Assembly: GCA_023412175.1 (NCBI GenBank)
Contig: JAEYOB010000741.1
Location: 1-5,733, forward strand
Source: Pseudomonadota bacterium
GTDB lineage: Bacteria; Pseudomonadota; Alphaproteobacteria; Azospirillales; Azospirillaceae
Direction of reading: 5' to 3'
Length of the DNA stretch: 5,733 nt
Shown here: piece after piece, positions 5,422 through 5,733 of the stretch
Layout of the letters: the number at the start of each line of letters is the position of its first letter
Position numbering within the stretch: position 1 is the stretch's first letter
Program-made: the position numbers and the translations under genes
The notes under the pieces: model-generated
The model's input: only the letters and a program-made list of their open reading frames with translations
The model's database searches: none
Told to the model about the DNA's origin: nothing

Positions 5422-5733
5422 ATGACGGCTGAGGTTCATGCCGCCCCGGCGGCCCGCCCCGCCATGGGCGCGGTCGAGCGTTACCTGAGCGTCTGGGTGG
5501 CGCTGTGCATCGTTGCCGGGATCGTGCTGGGCCACCTGATGCCCGGACTCTTCTCCGCCGTCGCCGCCGCCGAGTTCGCCAGGGTCAATCTGCCGGTGGC
5601 GGTGCTGATCTGGCTGATGATCGTGCCGATGCTGGTGAAGATCGACTTCGCGGCGCTCGCTGAGGTCGGCCGCCACTGGCGCGGCATCTCGGTCACGCTG
5701 TTCGTCAACTGGGCGGTGAAGCCATTCTCGATG
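5422..5733 (+). CDS. acr3: Acr3-family arsenite efflux permease, 5' part (cut by window end)
   Basis: The first 104 residues are present and the frame runs off the window. Acr3 proteins are ten-helix inner-membrane carriers of the bile/arsenite/riboflavin transporter superfamily that export As(III). After a 20-residue cytoplasmic lead, the sequence shows ERYLSVWVALCIVAGIVLG (helix 1, about 21-42), then NLPVAVLIWLMIVPMLVKID (helix 2, about 56-75), and FVNWAVKPFSM (94-104) entering helix 3. The last two blocks are hallmark Acr3 segments and do not fit the unrelated ArsB family. The essential cysteine in a later helix lies beyond the window. The gene follows arsC by 28 bp and probably shares its transcript. 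Databases also call such genes arsB, although the fold differs. Confidence 0.93.
   Translation, partial: MTAEVHAAPAARPAMGAVERYLSVWVALCIVAGIVLGHLMPGLFSAVAAAEFARVNLPVAVLIWLMIVPMLVKIDFAALAEVGRHWRGISVTLFVNWAVKPFSM

Noticed and set aside
1..5733. CRISPR array, toxin-antitoxin pair, integrase or new defence system
   Set aside because: No regularly spaced repeats, no recombinase or nuclease cassette and no small paired genes were seen on either strand.

Overview
The window is high-GC DNA with dense bacterial genes. The protein types (DapB, a helix-turn-helix/MGMT fusion, a DUF2244 membrane protein, Nth, and an arsR-arsC-acr3 operon) and the base composition suggest an alphaproteobacterium, perhaps a Rhodospirillales/Azospirillum-like organism. 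That placement is an inference from gene content and style; no rRNA or other marker is present.

Layout. Positions 1-174 hold no gene, but contain a cluster of GC-rich inverted repeats resembling a REP-type intergenic element. dapB (178-975, +; lysine and cell-wall biosynthesis) follows a strong AGGAGG ribosome binding site. It meets, tail to tail and 28 bp apart, an Ada-like fusion of an AraC-type DNA-binding domain with an O6-alkylguanine-DNA alkyltransferase (1004-1882, -). Upstream of that on the same strand is a two-helix DUF2244 membrane protein (1961-2506, -), so the two may share a transcript. nth (2581-3213, +; endonuclease III) is divergent from DUF2244. Two DNA-repair genes, one for alkylation damage and one for oxidised pyrimidines, therefore flank DUF2244.

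A distinctly AT-richer segment (about 3240-4335; roughly 40-58% GC in lines counted by hand, against about 70% on either side) carries one unrecognised lipoprotein gene (3259-4206, -) and its upstream region. It looks recently acquired. A 10-bp inverted repeat lies at its two edges.

From about 4336 the DNA is GC-rich again. An arsenic-resistance operon begins at 4480: arsR (repressor with a C-terminal cysteine cluster), arsC (LMW-phosphatase-type arsenate reductase) and acr3 (arsenite efflux permease, cut by the window end). A palindromic operator overlaps the predicted arsR promoter. Inferred circuit: ArsR represses its own operon until As(III) binds its cysteines; ArsC then reduces arsenate to arsenite, which Acr3 exports.

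I see no CRISPR array, tRNA, rRNA, transposase or recognisable new defence system. The most novel items are the orphan lipoprotein island, the hairpin built from both stop codons between dapB and the MGMT gene, and the regulatory structures of the ars operon.
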